DNA of 64,000 nucleotides from Pseudomonas sp. MYb327. GTDB taxonomy: Bacteria > Pseudomonadota > Gammaproteobacteria > Pseudomonadales > Pseudomonadaceae. The notes under the pieces were generated by a model, which worked only from the letters and a program-made list of their open reading frames with translations, had not been told where the DNA came from and ran no database searches. A program made the translations under genes and the position numbers. Location of the stretch: assembly GCF_040438925.1 (NCBI RefSeq), contig NZ_CP159258.1:1688001-1752000 (forward strand), written 5' to 3'. Positions 44,242-54,200 of the stretch are shown piece after piece (the stretch's first letter is position 1; each line of letters starts with the position of its first letter).

Positions 44242-45537
44242 TCAGGAATGTGCAGCGGTGCGCTTTAAGGCGACCGTGGGCCGCTCCCGATCACTGGCAC
44301 CGGGCTTGAGGAAAATCGTCAGGACCACCGAGAACATCAAGGCGCCGCTCATCAACAGGTACGAAGCGCCGGGTGAACCGGTGGAGCTGTTCAGGTAACC
44401 GACCAGATAGGAACCGCCGAACGAACCGAGGGCGCCCATGCTGTTGATCAGCGCCATCGCGCCACCGGCGACGTTGGCCGGGAGGATCTCCGGAATGATG
44501 GCGAAGAACGGCCCGTAAGGCGCGTACATGCAGGCGCCGGCAAGCACCAGCAAGGCGTAGGACCACCAGAAATGTTCGGCGCCCAGCGCGTAGGAACCGT
44601 AGAAGGCAATCGAGGCGATCAGCAGCGGCGGCCAGACGAAACGTTTGCGTTTTTGCAGTTTGTCCGAACCCCAGGACACCAACAGCATGCCGATCACCGC
44701 TGCCAGGTACGGCAGCGCGGACAGCCAACCGGCCTCGACCATGTCCATCTGCGCACCGGCCTTGAGGATCGAAGGCAGCCACAACACGAAGCCGTAGACG
44801 CCAATGCTCCAGCAGAAAAACTGCAAGGCCAGGATGATCACTTTCGGTGAACGGAACGCTTCGGCGTAGTTCTTCACGGCCTTGATGCCGACCTGTTCGG
44901 CGGCCAGGGCGCTTTCCAGATCCTGCTTTTCCTGATCGCTGAGCCACTTCGCTTGCGACGGACGATCATCGGCCAGGCGCCACCAGATAAACGCCCAGAG
45001 CACCGCCGGCAAACCTTCGATGATGAACATCCAGCGCCAGCTGTAATGCTGCACCAGATAGCCCGAAACCACCGACATCCACAGCATGGTGACCGGGTTG
45101 CCGAGGATCAGGAAGGTGTTCGCCCGCGAGCGTTCGGCACGGGTGAACCAGTGGCACAGGTAGATCAGCATCGCCGGCATCACCGCGGCTTCGACCACGC
45201 CGAGCATGAAGCGGATGACGATGAGCCAGTAGGCGTTGGAGACGATCCCGGTCAGGGTCGCCAGGCTGCCCCAGAGGATCAGGCTGACGAAAATCAGCTT
45301 TTTCACACTGTGCTTTTGCGCGTAGATCGCGCCGGGCACCTGGAAGAAAAAGTAGCCGAGGAAGAACAGCGCGCCGAGCATCGACGACAGGCCCGGGGTG
45401 ATCATCAAATCCGCCGCCATGCCGGACGCAGCGGCGAAGCCGTAGTTGGCGCGATCGAGGTACGCCAGGCTATAGGTGATGAACACAATGGGCATGATGT
45501 ACCACCAGCGGCGGGTGGCGAGCGTTGCGGTTTTCAT
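44242..45537 (-). CDS. kguT: 2-ketogluconate MFS transporter
   Basis: KguT imports 2-ketogluconate, made in the periplasm by glucose and gluconate dehydrogenases. The 431-residue product has 12 membrane helices and the ACS-type motif SLAYLDRANYGFAAASGMAA after helix 1. The conserved WRWMFIIEGLPAVLWAFIWW segment is present. It sits between kguK and kguD on the same strand; the kguK-kguT gap holds a REP element. Control is by PtxS. Confidence 0.93.
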   Translation of the reverse strand: MKTATLATRRWWYIMPIVFITYSLAYLDRANYGFAAASGMAADLMITPGLSSMLGALFFLGYFFFQVPGAIYAQKHSVKKLIFVSLILWGSLATLTGIVSNAYWLIVIRFMLGVVEAAVMPAMLIYLCHWFTRAERSRANTFLILGNPVTMLWMSVVSGYLVQHYSWRWMFIIEGLPAVLWAFIWWRLADDRPSQAKWLSDQEKQDLESALAAEQVGIKAVKNYAEAFRSPKVIILALQFFCWSIGVYGFVLWLPSILKAGAQMDMVEAGWLSALPYLAAVIGMLLVSWGSDKLQKRKRFVWPPLLIASIAFYGSYALGAEHFWWSYALLVLAGACMYAPYGPFFAIIPEILPANVAGGAMALINSMGALGSFGGSYLVGYLNSSTGSPGASYLLMSGALMFSVVLTIFLKPGASDRERPTVALKRTAAHS

Positions 45538-45606
45538 GGGTGATGCTCCTGAGCTTGTTGTTTTTGTCGCAGCAGGTAACGGTTTAATTCTTTGGTGCCT
45601 GTACTG

Positions 45607-45681
45607 GCCTCATCGCGGGCAAGCCCGCTCCCACACAGGCGACGCTGTAACTGCGGGAGCGGGCTTGCCCGCGATGGCGGC
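45607..45681. repeat. REP pair overlapping the 3' end of kguK
   Basis: CATCGCGGGCAAGCCCGCTC and the inverted GGGAGCGGGCTTGCCCGCGATG bracket the stop region of kguK. The stop codon and the last ~24 codons of kguK lie inside this repeat. Confidence 0.85.
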
Positions 45682-46617
45682 CTCAAATTCGATCAACATC
45701 TCGGATCGGGTCGGCAACCCCTCCATATCCCCCCGGCTCTGCACCGCGCGGCTGCCAATCCAGTTGGCGCGCTGCACGGCGTCGGCAAAGCTTTGGTTTT
45801 CCAGGAGTGCGCTGATCATGCCGACGGCAAAACCATCACCGGCCCCCACCGTATCGACCACTGTCGCCACCGGCACGCCAGCGACGAAACCCTGATCAAG
45901 ATGAGTGCGGTAGTAAGCACCATGCGGGCCAAGCTTGATCGCCACGGCTTCAGCGCCCTGGTCGAGGTAGAACGCGGCGATATCGGCCGGGTCTTCGAAA
46001 CCGGTCAGCAACCGACCTTCACTCAAACCCGGCAATACCCAATGGGCGAGGGCGGCGAGGCGGTTGATCTCGGTGATCATCTGTTGCTCGCTGGCCCACA
46101 GGCTTGGGCGCAGGTTCGGGTCGAACGACACGCTGCGTCCGGCTTCGCGCATGCGCGTCATCAATTCGAACGACATTTGCCGCGCCGTTTCCGACAACGC
46201 CGGGGGAATGCCAGTGGCATGCAGGTGTCGGGCGTTGAGCAATTCGGGGACGATCGAATGCGGCGACAAGTGACTGGCGGCCGAACCACGGCGGAAGTAC
46301 TCGACCACCGGATCGCTGCCGTCGTCAGTGCGGGATTTGAGTTGAAAACCCGTGGGGTGGGCGGTGTCGATGTCGACGTGGCGGCAATCCAGGCCTTCTT
46401 TCTCCAGGGTATCGACAACGAACCGACCCAACGAATCGGCGCCGACCCGGCTCAGCCATGCCACTTTGAAACCCAGGCGCGACAACCCGATCGCAACATT
46501 GCTGTCCGCCCCGGCGATGCGTTTGTGGAAAGCGCTGACACTGGCCAGGCCGCCCGCCTGCTCTGCGACGAACATGGCCATGGTTTCGCCGAACGAAAGG
46601 ATATCGATCTCAGACAT
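45610..46617 (-). CDS. kguK: 2-ketogluconate kinase
   Basis: KguK phosphorylates 2-ketogluconate to the 6-phosphate. ATG at 46617 overlaps the kguE stop by 8 bases; 335 residues result. It is a pfkB/ribokinase-type sugar kinase. The substrate-side block is [20 protein letters not shown]. The catalytic [12 protein letters not shown] motif carries the Asp base. The tail after about residue 311 ([20 protein letters not shown] then PR) is translated from a REP element and should not be part of the conserved fold. Confidence 0.92.
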   Translation of the reverse strand: MSEIDILSFGETMAMFVAEQAGGLASVSAFHKRIAGADSNVAIGLSRLGFKVAWLSRVGADSLGRFVVDTLEKEGLDCRHVDIDTAHPTGFQLKSRTDDGSDPVVEYFRRGSAASHLSPHSIVPELLNARHLHATGIPPALSETARQMSFELMTRMREAGRSVSFDPNLRPSLWASEQQMITEINRLAALAHWVLPGLSEGRLLTGFEDPADIAAFYLDQGAEAVAIKLGPHGAYYRTHLDQGFVAGVPVATVVDTVGAGDGFAVGMISALLENQSFADAVQRANWIGSRAVQSRGDMEGLPTRSEMLIEFEAAIAGKPAPAVTASPVWERACPR

Positions 46618-47392
46618 GAGCGCTCTCCAGCTGCGATTGACCGAGGTGGGCGAGGGCGGCCACATGTTCGCGGGTCAATTGCACCAGGTCATCGCCTTGC
46701 AGCGGATATTCCGCCGCTCGCATAACACCTTGGGCCATGTGGCGCAGCAGGTGTTCCCACTCTTGCAAGTCGCTGGCGGTTGGCGGGATGGCAACGAGCT
46801 TGCCGTCGGTGCGGCGTGTCACCGCTTTGCAGTGCACATAGCCGACGTGGCGCCCGAGCAGGCGCGCGGCGCTGGCGGCGGATTGGTCTTGCCAGTGCCA
46901 GTTGCCGATATCGAAGGTCATTTTGATCGGTAGCTTGTGTTGCTCGACTTCATTGAAGAAACGCTGGAACGGTTCGATTCGGCCGCCGTGCAAGGTCTGG
47001 TCGTTTTCCACCAGCAGTTGCACGGCACTTTCGCTGAGCATGCGGGCTAGGCTTCGCAAGTCGCTGTTGTCGGTGAAGTACCCCAGCGACACTTTCAGCC
47101 ATTTGGCGCCGAACATTTCAGCGCGCTGCAGTGCGGTAATTAATTCGGGATTGGGTTTGGATTGACCGGCCAGCCACAGTTCCATTGGCGAGGAATACAC
47201 GCTCTCCAGACCTTCGGCTTGAGTGGCACCAGCCAATTGGGCGGGGACTTCGCAGGTCAGTAATTCTTCGCGCCACTCAATGCGCGTGGCACCGGCGGCG
47301 GCCAGAATTTCGATGAAACTGCCCTGACCGCGTTGGCGCACAAGATCGGCGCCGTAGCTGGAAAGGCTGATGGAAACGGCTGGTCTATTCAT
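46610..47392 (-). CDS. kguE: KguE, sugar phosphate isomerase/epimerase-type protein
   Basis: This TIM-barrel protein of 260 residues (AP endonuclease 2/xylose isomerase-like) is the first gene of the kgu operon. ATG at 47392 has AGAGGTAG upstream; the longer frame to 47521 is rejected because it would run through the operator and a REP. Visible metal-site segments include [35 protein letters not shown] and [10 protein letters not shown]. Its exact step in 2-ketogluconate use is not settled. A PtxS operator lies 14 bases before the start. Confidence 0.88.
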   Translation of the reverse strand: MNRPAVSISLSSYGADLVRQRGQGSFIEILAAAGATRIEWREELLTCEVPAQLAGATQAEGLESVYSSPMELWLAGQSKPNPELITALQRAEMFGAKWLKVSLGYFTDNSDLRSLARMLSESAVQLLVENDQTLHGGRIEPFQRFFNEVEQHKLPIKMTFDIGNWHWQDQSAASAARLLGRHVGYVHCKAVTRRTDGKLVAIPPTASDLQEWEHLLRHMAQGVMRAAEYPLQGDDLVQLTREHVAALAHLGQSQLESAHV

Positions 47393-47406
47393 TGTTTTTC
47401 TACCTC

Positions 47407-47420
47407 TGAAACCGGTTTCA
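47407..47420. promoter_or_regulatory. PtxS operator before kguE
   Basis: TGAAACCGGTTTCA is a perfect 14-bp palindrome identical to the published PtxS recognition sequence. It is 14 bases upstream of the kguE ATG. Confidence 0.92.
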
Positions 47421-47455
47421 TTTTTGTTCAAAAAAAAGGGCGATCTTTGGGGCGT

Positions 47456-47511
47456 CATCGCTGGCAAGCCATCGGATCCCTGTAGGAGCTGGCTTGCCAG
47501 CGATGGGGCCA
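47456..47511. repeat. REP pair between ptxS and kguE
   Basis: CATCGCTGGCAAGCCATCGG is paired with GTAGGAGCTGGCTTGCCAGCGATG. It lies just past the ptxS stop. Confidence 0.8.
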
Positions 47512-47517
47512 GTCGAA

Positions 47518-48543
47518 TCACTGAAAAATTCCCTGGGTCGATCCTCTAACAATTAACCGCGCCGAAAAATCCAGCGTCCGCACCGGCCCGTCATCACCAC
47601 GCAAACGCTTGAGCAAACACTCAAACGCGCTGGCGCCAATCTCGGTGGTCGGTTGGGCGAGGGCGGTGATGCCGCTGCCCACCAGTGGGTACCAATCCAG
47701 GTCATCAAGGGCGATCAGGCCGACATCCTCGAACAGCTTGCAGTTGAGTTCACGCAACGCATGGGTGCTCGCCAGCGCCGCAATCCCGTTGGCGCAAAAC
47801 AGCGCTTTCGGTCCAGGACCCGGCGTTTCGAGGAAAGTCTTCAGCTGTGCAGTCAGGTCGCTGCCGGTTTCGATGTGCGTGCCGCACAGCGCCGGGCGTT
47901 GCTCGATCTGCGCCTTGAAACTGCTGAGCCGCTCGACTCGCGAGCTGGTGCCATCAACCGGTTCGGTGACCAGCAACACATCGCGATATCCACGTTGTTC
48001 AAGGTGATTGAGTGCCATGTCGATGGCCTCTGGGTTGTTGAGCCCGACTATGTCGCTCTCAAGATGCGCGACCTTGCGATCCACGAGCACCAGGGGCATT
48101 TCCCGGTGCAGTTCGTGCAGCTCGTCACGGTGATGGCCGAGGGTGTTCACGATCAGGCCTTCGATGTTGTACGAGCGCAGCAGGGCCAGGTGCTGGCGTT
48201 CCTGCTCGTCGTCGCGGTCGGTGTTGCACACCACCAGGCTGTAGCCGTGCTGGCGGCAGGCGGTTTCCACTCCGTGCATCACGGCAATCGAATAAGGGTT
48301 ACGGATATCGGCCACCAGCATGCCGATCAGGCGGGTTCGCCCGCGTTTCAGGCCACGGGCCATCTGATTCGGGCGATAGCCCAGTTCTGCAATCGCCTGC
48401 TCGATGCGCTGGGCAATGGCATCGGAGAGCAGGGCGCGATCATCGCCAATGAACCGCGAAACGCTGGCCTTTGAGACCTTGGCATATTCGGCCACGTCGA
48501 GCATGGTCACGCGGCTGCGCTGGGCGGCGGAAAAATCATTCAC
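47518..48543 (-). CDS. ptxS: LacI-family repressor PtxS
   Basis: PtxS represses the kgu genes until 2-ketogluconate binds. GTG at 48543 is the start, with AGAAGG about 10 bases before it. The 341-residue protein has an N-terminal LacI helix-turn-helix ([20 protein letters not shown]), the hinge [20 protein letters not shown], and a periplasmic-binding-protein fold ending [14 protein letters not shown]. It has its own operator 54 bases upstream, so autoregulation is likely. Confidence 0.94.
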   Translation of the reverse strand: MNDFSAAQRSRVTMLDVAEYAKVSKASVSRFIGDDRALLSDAIAQRIEQAIAELGYRPNQMARGLKRGRTRLIGMLVADIRNPYSIAVMHGVETACRQHGYSLVVCNTDRDDEQERQHLALLRSYNIEGLIVNTLGHHRDELHELHREMPLVLVDRKVAHLESDIVGLNNPEAIDMALNHLEQRGYRDVLLVTEPVDGTSSRVERLSSFKAQIEQRPALCGTHIETGSDLTAQLKTFLETPGPGPKALFCANGIAALASTHALRELNCKLFEDVGLIALDDLDWYPLVGSGITALAQPTTEIGASAFECLLKRLRGDDGPVRTLDFSARLIVRGSTQGIFQ

Positions 48544-48597
48544 GGTCTGAAACCTTCTTATTGGATTTATAAGGTTGAGCGCAGTGTGAGACAGCGC

Positions 48598-48611
48598 TGA
48601 AACCGGTTTCA
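48598..48611. promoter_or_regulatory. PtxS operator before ptxS
   Basis: TGAAACCGGTTTCA is identical to the kguE operator at 47407 and lies 54 bases before the ptxS GTG, supporting self-control. Confidence 0.92.
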
Positions 48612-48683
48612 GAAGACACCAAAAGCCAATTCGCCGTCAACCCCCGTGTCATGGATTGTCGAACAATCACCGACGGGTGGCGC

Positions 48684-49292
48684 TCACACCAGCACGCTCA
48701 ACCACGCCGAACCCAGCAACAGCAGGCCCATGCAGCGATTGAAACGTTGCATGGCCCGGGGTGAGCGCAACCAGCGACTTGATCCGGCTCCGAGCAGCGC
48801 CCAAACACCCAGGCAAGGCAAGGAAATCAGGAAAAACAGCAGCGAAAGACTAATCACATGGGCAAGCCGATCTTCACCCGCGCCGGCGAACACACTAATC
48901 ACCGCCAGCGCCATCATCCAGGTTTTCGGATTGATCCATTGCAGGCTGGCGGCGCCCACCCAACCCAGTTGGCCCTCGGCTTTGCGGGCACTGATGGCTT
49001 CGGCCGGGGTGCGGAAAATCTGCCAGGCCAGGTAACTCAGCCACGCTACACCGAGCCATTGCATAACGGTTTGCATGGCGGGCCAGGTCGTCAGTGACGA
49101 ACCCACGCCCGTACCCACCAGCATTACGAGCAACGCGGCACTGGCGCAGGCGCCGAAGATGATCGGCACGGCGGCGCCGAGGCCGTACCGGGCACTGTTG
49201 CTCAACACCAGAATGTTGGTCGGTCCGGGAGTGATCGAAGCCACGAAGGCAAAGAGCAGGAAGGGCAGTAACGTCGGAAAAGAGGACAACAT
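48684..49292 (-). CDS. LysE/RhtB-family amino-acid exporter
   Basis: ATG at 49292 has GGAGA upstream and gives 202 residues with six membrane segments. The family signature FVASITPGPTNILVLSNSAR is in helix 1. WINPKTWMMALAV follows in the middle. These proteins export amino acids and homoserine lactone-like solutes. Its start faces the stop of the AraC-type regulator, which reads the same way 54 bases upstream, so they may share a transcript. Confidence 0.88.
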   Translation of the reverse strand: MLSSFPTLLPFLLFAFVASITPGPTNILVLSNSARYGLGAAVPIIFGACASAALLVMLVGTGVGSSLTTWPAMQTVMQWLGVAWLSYLAWQIFRTPAEAISARKAEGQLGWVGAASLQWINPKTWMMALAVISVFAGAGEDRLAHVISLSLLFFLISLPCLGVWALLGAGSSRWLRSPRAMQRFNRCMGLLLLGSAWLSVLV

Positions 49293-49345
49293 CGCGGGCA
49301 GTCTCCGGTAAAGATCAGTGAACCTGATCTTCACAAGCCTCGACG

Positions 49346-50185
49346 TTATCTGTCTGGAAGGTTTGAGCAGCGCTTGCGGTAATGCGCTGGCGTCAGGCCA
49401 TAGGCACGGACGAACCAGCGGCCCAAATGGCTCTGGTCGGCGAAACCGAGGGTCATGGCCACCGACGCCGGTTGCTCGCCACGGGCCAGCAACCGGCGCG
49501 CCGTGGCCAGCCGCAGTTGCACCAGATAAGCGTGGGGCGCGATGCCATAAGCGGCCTTGAATGCGCGAGTCAGGCGAAAGCGGTCGACGCCCGTGACGGC
49601 AGCCAATTGATCGAGGCCGATGTCGTACTGCGCATTGGCGTGCAGATATTCCCGAGCTTGTTGCGCCACCCGAGGCAAGCGCGGGTCGTCGCCGTAGCGT
49701 TCGCGCCAGTGCAGGTGACTGGTCAGGCGTTCGAGCAAATGGTCGAGGGCGGTTTGCCGGACGATTTTCAGTTCACCGCGGTGCAGGGTTTCAAACGCCA
49801 GGCTGGTCGCCTGGGCGAGGCGCGAATCGCTGGCCAGCGTGTTGGCGAAACTCAATTCGCTGTTGTCCGGGGCGTTGTCGAACACGGCACCGAGTTCGCG
49901 CTGCAACCACTGTGGATCGAGGTACAGCATGCGGTAGGTGAAACCTTCCTCGGTCGGCGCTTCGCCGTCGTGAATGTCTCCCGGCTCCAGCAAAAACACC
50001 TTGCCCGGCGTGCTTTGGTGCCTGGCCCGCCGACAATTGAATTGCTGGACGCCTTGCTCGGTGACGCCCACCAGATAGCTGTCATGCCAATGCGGATCGT
50101 AGGCGTGGCCTTCGAAATGCGCGCGCAAAGTCTCGATGCCGGTGTCGGCGTCCTGGGCCAGATCGAGCCAGTTGAGAGAAGTCAT
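49346..50185 (-). CDS. AraC-family transcriptional regulator
   Basis: This protein of 279 residues starts at ATG 50185. The N-terminal cupin-type sensing domain includes HFEGHAYDPHWHDSYLVGVT and PGDIHDGEAP. The C-terminal AraC helix-turn-helix pair is GLDQLAAVTGVDRFRLTRAF and ASVAMTLGFADQSHLGRWF. It reads into the LysE-type exporter gene on the same strand. This regulator-exporter pairing is frequent and suggests control of the exporter. Effector unknown. Confidence 0.88.
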   Translation of the reverse strand: MTSLNWLDLAQDADTGIETLRAHFEGHAYDPHWHDSYLVGVTEQGVQQFNCRRARHQSTPGKVFLLEPGDIHDGEAPTEEGFTYRMLYLDPQWLQRELGAVFDNAPDNSELSFANTLASDSRLAQATSLAFETLHRGELKIVRQTALDHLLERLTSHLHWRERYGDDPRLPRVAQQAREYLHANAQYDIGLDQLAAVTGVDRFRLTRAFKAAYGIAPHAYLVQLRLATARRLLARGEQPASVAMTLGFADQSHLGRWFVRAYGLTPAHYRKRCSNLPDR

Positions 50186-50262
50186 GCAGCACCTGAAGGG
50201 CGGATTTACCGAGCCATTTAACGCCCGCGCCGACGGCGATGGCTAGAACGTTTGTGCAGCCG

Positions 50263-50904
50263 TCAGTTGAAGAGCCCGGCGGCAATGTTGATCGAGAAGC
50301 CGAGAATGGCCGTGTTGAACAGAAAGCCAATCAACGACTGCGCCAGCACGATCTTGCGCAAATCACGGGTCGCCACGCCGACATCCGAGGTCTGCACGGC
50401 CACGCCGATGGTGAACGAGAAGTACAGGAAGTCCCAGTAATTGGGCGTTGTCAGGCCCTCGGCAAAACGCAGCGCCGGGTCTTTGCCTTCCCAGGTGTAA
50501 AACAGCCGCGCGTAATGCACGCTGAAAATCACCCCGATCAGCAGCCAGGAACTGAACACCGTCAACGCAGTGAAGCCGTAATGCAGGAGCTTGCGGGTGG
50601 TTTCAAGGTCTCTGCTGCCGGCCAATTCGAAGGTGATGGTCGCCAGGCTGGCCATCGCCGCAATGCACACCACCAACAGCACCAGCCCGGCATTTTCGTC
50701 TTCGATCTCGGCGATGCGCTTCACATCCGCCGCTTTCGAGCGCACCACGAGCCAGGCCATCAGAATCAGGTAAGTCCAGACCCCGGCGTTCCAGCCAATG
50801 AGTATTTTGTTGATGACCGAATCGGCTGGAATCAGGATACCCGCCGCGATACCGAACGTTGTGGCGGCGGACAGGCGCGGGTGAGTGTGGGTGAGGTAGG
50901 GCAT
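50263..50904 (-). CDS. DUF1345 membrane protein
   Basis: This 213-residue inner-membrane protein has five hydrophobic segments. It matches the DUF1345 pattern, including [34 protein letters not shown] and the near C-terminal [20 protein letters not shown]. The family is widespread in proteobacteria without known role. The gene stands alone behind an REP element and faces away from the RND pump. Confidence 0.82.
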   Translation of the reverse strand: MPYLTHTHPRLSAATTFGIAAGILIPADSVINKILIGWNAGVWTYLILMAWLVVRSKAADVKRIAEIEDENAGLVLLVVCIAAMASLATITFELAGSRDLETTRKLLHYGFTALTVFSSWLLIGVIFSVHYARLFYTWEGKDPALRFAEGLTTPNYWDFLYFSFTIGVAVQTSDVGVATRDLRKIVLAQSLIGFLFNTAILGFSINIAAGLFN

Positions 50905-50988
50905 GGGTGCTCGATGGGCCAGAGTATTGCAAACACCTTAGCCCAGGGTGGCGAGGTGTGACCATAACCATCAGGCCAGCACTTACCT

Positions 50989-51076
50989 TGTAGGAGCTGG
51001 CTTGCCAGCGATTGGGCTTCGAACATTGCACCGTTCTCCAGACCGCTATCGCCGGCAAGCCGGGCTCCTACAGGGG
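50989..51076. repeat. REP pair
   Basis: CTTGTAGGAGCTGGCTTGCC and the inverted CGGCAAGCCGGGCTCCTACA bracket the gap between the DUF1345 and RND genes. Confidence 0.85.
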
Positions 51077-51086
51077 GATGTGTTGC

Positions 51087-54000
51087 CTAGATGTTTTTAT
51101 GGCGCTTGCGTACCAGCTTCATTACCACCACAAAAAACACCGGCACGAACACCACGGCCAGGGTCGCGGTGATCATCCCGCCAATCACCCCGGTGCCGAT
51201 GGCTTGCTGGCTCGCCGAGCTGGCGCCGGTGGCGATGGCCAACGGCACCACGCCGAGGATGAAGGCCAGCGAGGTCATCACGATAGGGCGAAGACGCAGC
51301 CGCGCCGCTTGCAGCGTGGCGTCGATCAAGTCATGGCCTTCGTCGTACAGGCTCTTGGCGAACTCGATGATCAGGATCGCGTTCTTCGCTGACAGGCCGA
51401 TGATGGTGATCAGTCCGACCTTGAAGAACACGTCGTTAGGCATCCCGCGCAAGGTCACGGCCAATACCGCGCCGAGCACGCCCAGCGGCACCACCAACAA
51501 CACCGAGGTCGGGATCGACCAGCTTTCGTACAACGCCGCCAGACACAGGAACACGATCAGCAGCGACAACCCGAGCAATATCGGCGCCTGACTGCCGGAC
51601 AGCCGTTCCTGCAACGACAGCCCGGTCCATTCCTGGCCCAACCCCGCCGGCCCTTGCGCCACCAGCCGTTCGATTTCCGCCATGGCTTCACCGGTGCTGT
51701 GGCCGGGTTTCGGTTCACCGGAAATACTCACCGCCGGATAGCCGTTATAGCGGGTCAGCTGCGCCGGTCCCTGGGTCCATTTGGCCTGGACGAACGCTGA
51801 CAGCGGCACCATGTTGCCAGCGTTGTTGCGCACGTGGATCTTCAGCAGGTCCTCGACCTGGCTGCGCTGATCGCCTTCCGCCTGCACCACTACCCGTTGC
51901 ATCCGCCCCTGATTGGGGAAGTCGTTGATGTAGCTCGAACCAACGGCCGTGGACAGCACACTGCCGATGTCGGCAAAGGACACGCCCAGCGCATTCGCCT
52001 GTTTGCGGTCGACGATCAACTGCACCTGCGGCGCTTCGGCCAGGGCGCTTTCGCGTACGTTCATCAGGACCGGACTTTTCTCGGCGGCGGCCAGCAACTC
52101 GGTGCGCGCCTGCATCAGCGTGGCATGACCGAGGCCACCGCGGTCCTGCAAGCGGAACTCGAAACCGCTGGACGTGCCGAGGCCGTCCACCGGTGGCGGC
52201 AGGACGGCGAAGGTCACGGCGTCCTTGATCTGGCTCAGGGCGATGTTGGCGCGGTCGGCAATCGAACTCGCCGAGTCGTCGCTGCCGCGTTCGGACCAGT
52301 CTTTCAGTGTGGTAAACGCCAACGCCGCGTTCTGGCCGCTGCCGGAGAAACTGAAACCGAGGATGACCGTGCTGTCGCCCACGCCCGGTTCGGTAGCATT
52401 GTGCGCTTCGATCTGTTCCACCACCTGCACCGTGCGGTTCTTGCTCGCACCCGGTGGCAATTGAATGTCGGTAATGGTGTAGCCCTGATCCTCAACCGGC
52501 AGGAACGAAGAGGGCAGGCGACTGAAGCACACGCCCAGACCAATCAACAGCACGCCGTAGATCAACAGGTAACGACCGCTGCGTTTCAACGCGTAAGCGA
52601 CCCAACCCTGATAGCGGTCGGTGAGTTGTTCGAAACGGCGGTTGAACCAGCCGAAGAAACCGGTCTTTTCGTGGTGCTCGCCCTTGGCAATCGGCTTGAG
52701 CAATGTCGCGCACAGCGCCGGCGTCAAGGTCAGGGCGAGGAACGCCGAGAACAGAATCGAGGTGGCCATCGACAGCGAAAACTGCTGGTAAATCACCCCG
52801 ACCGAGCCCTGCATGAACGCCATCGGAATAAACACCGCCACCAGCACCAGGGTGATGCCGATGATGGCCCCGGTGATCTGCTTCATCGCCTTGCGCGTCG
52901 CGTCCTTGGGCGAAAGGCCTTCAGTGGCCATGATTCGCTCGACGTTCTCCACCACCACAATGGCGTCGTCCACCAGAATGCCGATGGCCAGCACCATGCC
53001 GAACATGGTCAGTACGTTGATCGAGAAACCCAAGGCCAGCATGGTCGCAAAAGTGCCCATCAGCGCCACCGGCACCACCAGCGTCGGGATCAGTGTGTAG
53101 CGGATGTTTTGCAGGAACAAAAACATCACCGCGAAAACCAGCAACATCGCCTCGCCAAGGGTGTAGACCACCTTGGTGATCGAGACTTTGACGAACGGTG
53201 AGGTGTCGTACGGAATCTTGTATTCCACGCCGGCCGGGAAGTAGCGCGACAGTTCATCCATCTTCGCCCGCACCAGGGTCGCGGTGCTCAAGGCATTGGC
53301 CCCCGGCGACAGTTGCACACCGACAGCGGTGGACGGCTTGCCGTTCAGGCGCGTGGAAAACTGGTAGTCCTGGCTACCGATCTCGACCCGGGCGACATCG
53401 CCAATGCGCACGGTGGAACCATCGGGATTGGCCTTGAGCACGACGTCTGCGAACTCTTCCGGGGTCGACAGTTGGCCTTTGACCAGAATGGTCGCGGTAA
53501 TTTCCTGGGTAGTGCGGCTCGGCAGGTCGCCGATGCTGCCGGCCGAAACCTGGGCGTTTTGCGCGACGATGGCGGCGCTGACATCGGCCGGCGTGAGGTT
53601 GAAGCCGATGAGTTTCTGCGGATCGATCCAGATGCGCATCGCCCGTTCCGCGCCATACAACTGTGCCTTGCCGACACCGTCCAGCCGCTTGATCTCGTTC
53701 ATCACGTTGCGCGCCAGGTAATCGCTGAGCGCCACGTCGTCGAGCTTGCCGTCGCTGGAGGTCAGGGTGATCAGCAGCAGGAAACCGGCAGAGACTTTCT
53801 CCACCTGCAAGCCCTGTTGGTTCACCGCTTGCGGCAGGCGCGACTCGACAACTTTCAAGCGGTTCTGCACATCCACCTGGGCCATTTCCGGATCGGTGCC
53901 CGGCTGGAAAGTTGCCTTGATCGTGGCGCTGCCGAGGCTGCTTTGCGATTCGAAATACAGCAGATGATCGGCGCCATTGAGTTCTTCCTCGATCAGACTG

Positions 54001-54185
54001 ACCACGCTCTCGTCCACGGTCTGCGCCGAAGCGCCCGGGTACACGGCATAGATTTCAATCTGTGGCGGCGCGACGTCGGGGTACTGCGCCACCGGCAATT
54101 GCGGAATGGCCAGGGCACCGGCCAGCAGGATGAACAACGCGACCACCCAGGCAAACACCGGGCGGTCGATAAAGAACTGCGGCAT
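51087..54185 (-). CDS. RND efflux transporter, HAE-1 family inner-membrane pump
   Basis: ATG at 54185 (MPQFFIDRPVFAWVVALFIL) matches AcrB-type N-termini and gives 1032 residues. A TTG two codons earlier is less likely. Twelve membrane segments and two large periplasmic loops fit AcrB/MexB. The proton-relay Asp pair is in VLAIGILVDDAIVVVENVER of helix 4. The gate region LPPGASKNRTVQVVEQIEAH and GLSAKNAILIIEFAKSLYDE are conserved. It follows the adaptor gene by 15 bases. No outer-membrane channel gene is present. The pump, adaptor and divergent two-component system resemble the MexMN arrangement of P. aeruginosa; this equation is tentative. Confidence 0.93.
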   Translation of the reverse strand: MPQFFIDRPVFAWVVALFILLAGALAIPQLPVAQYPDVAPPQIEIYAVYPGASAQTVDESVVSLIEEELNGADHLLYFESQSSLGSATIKATFQPGTDPEMAQVDVQNRLKVVESRLPQAVNQQGLQVEKVSAGFLLLITLTSSDGKLDDVALSDYLARNVMNEIKRLDGVGKAQLYGAERAMRIWIDPQKLIGFNLTPADVSAAIVAQNAQVSAGSIGDLPSRTTQEITATILVKGQLSTPEEFADVVLKANPDGSTVRIGDVARVEIGSQDYQFSTRLNGKPSTAVGVQLSPGANALSTATLVRAKMDELSRYFPAGVEYKIPYDTSPFVKVSITKVVYTLGEAMLLVFAVMFLFLQNIRYTLIPTLVVPVALMGTFATMLALGFSINVLTMFGMVLAIGILVDDAIVVVENVERIMATEGLSPKDATRKAMKQITGAIIGITLVLVAVFIPMAFMQGSVGVIYQQFSLSMATSILFSAFLALTLTPALCATLLKPIAKGEHHEKTGFFGWFNRRFEQLTDRYQGWVAYALKRSGRYLLIYGVLLIGLGVCFSRLPSSFLPVEDQGYTITDIQLPPGASKNRTVQVVEQIEAHNATEPGVGDSTVILGFSFSGSGQNAALAFTTLKDWSERGSDDSASSIADRANIALSQIKDAVTFAVLPPPVDGLGTSSGFEFRLQDRGGLGHATLMQARTELLAAAEKSPVLMNVRESALAEAPQVQLIVDRKQANALGVSFADIGSVLSTAVGSSYINDFPNQGRMQRVVVQAEGDQRSQVEDLLKIHVRNNAGNMVPLSAFVQAKWTQGPAQLTRYNGYPAVSISGEPKPGHSTGEAMAEIERLVAQGPAGLGQEWTGLSLQERLSGSQAPILLGLSLLIVFLCLAALYESWSIPTSVLLVVPLGVLGAVLAVTLRGMPNDVFFKVGLITIIGLSAKNAILIIEFAKSLYDEGHDLIDATLQAARLRLRPIVMTSLAFILGVVPLAIATGASSASQQAIGTGVIGGMITATLAVVFVPVFFVVVMKLVRKRHKNI

Positions 54186-54200
54186 AAACAAGCGTCCTGC

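Noticed and set aside
46610..47521. Extended kguE start at 47521
   Set aside because: It would translate a REP and the PtxS operator; the ATG at 47392 has a ribosome site and the family N-terminus.
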